A DNA stretch of 64,000 nucleotides, taken from Hypomesus transpacificus. Lineage: Eukaryota > Chordata > Actinopteri > Osmeriformes > Osmeridae. The notes below the pieces were generated by a model, which saw nothing but the letters and a program-made list of their open reading frames with translations, was not told the origin of the DNA and ran no database searches. Positions 63,893 to 64,000 of this stretch are shown here, in pieces. Made by a program: the position numbers and the translations under genes. Position 1 is the first letter of the stretch; every line of letters starts with the position of its first letter. Where the stretch lies: NCBI RefSeq assembly GCF_021917145.1, contig NC_061068.1:6155344-6219343 (forward strand). Reading direction: 5' to 3'.

Positions 63893-64000
63893 CAGGCTGG
63901 GTACATCTGTGAGCTTCTGACTGATGTGCCTCTGTGTTTGCTTCTGGCCGCAGCGAGTGTGTGACTATCGCTGAGCGCTAGCTACCATTCCTGTTTGTTG

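Larger units (their letters stand above)
57553..64000 (+). other. cadps intron 1 (start)
   Basis: No second cadps exon is recognisable before the window ends, consistent with a long first intron. It holds one interspersed repeat, a GATGAA-type tract (about 60436-60464), a polypurine tract near 63140-63175 and a GT run. A small hairpin (GCAGCCCA...TGGGCTGC) lies at about 59250-59277. Confidence 0.6.

Overview
The window is nuclear DNA from a ray-finned fish, almost certainly a teleost. It has intron-rich vertebrate genes with GT-AG splice sites, many fish-type short repeats, and the conserved teleost neighbourhood of the RH2 (green) cone opsins: slc6a13-like transporters on one side, synpr and cadps on the other. 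No species can be named from the sequence alone.

Layout. At 0.4-1.2 kb (+) lie the last two coding exons of an FKBP51/52-type co-chaperone (best fit fkbp5). At 4.2-9.6 kb (-) and 15.3-20.9 kb (+) are two complete slc6a13-like Na+/Cl--dependent transporter genes, arranged head to head, each with 14 coding exons of matching phase (593 and 599 codons). Their shared 5' region holds a piggyBac-derived fold-back element and other repeats. From 20.9 to 29.4 kb is an intergenic stretch with SINEs, MITEs and a cluster of repeated homeodomain-type sequence modules, a candidate cone-opsin control region. Three complete RH2 opsin genes follow in tandem, all on +, at 29.5-31.7, 34.0-35.9 and 37.6-39.4 kb. 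Each has five coding exons of 361/169/166/240/114 nt and encodes 349 residues. After a repeat-bearing gap come synaptoporin (synpr) on - (45.8-49.6 kb, five coding exons) and the first coding exon of cadps on + (57.2-57.6 kb), whose intron 1 runs off the window.

Function. The opsins are cone photopigments and carry all the canonical residues (Lys296, Glu113, the Cys110/Cys187 pair, ERY). All three have Gln122. The first also has Ser292, so it is predicted to be the shortest-wavelength pigment of the set. The promoters look alike: a TATA box 85-115 bp before the ATG and Crx/Otx-type TAATC sites just upstream. Synpr and cadps are neuronal vesicle genes transcribed divergently; an RE1-like (REST) site lies about 400 bp before the cadps ATG.

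Most notable: patchwork similarity among the opsin copies and a near-identical tract shared by the inverted transporter genes (both suggest gene conversion), a 97-nt near-perfect hairpin between the opsins and synpr, the repeated homeodomain module upstream of the opsins, and the piggyBac fold-back element.
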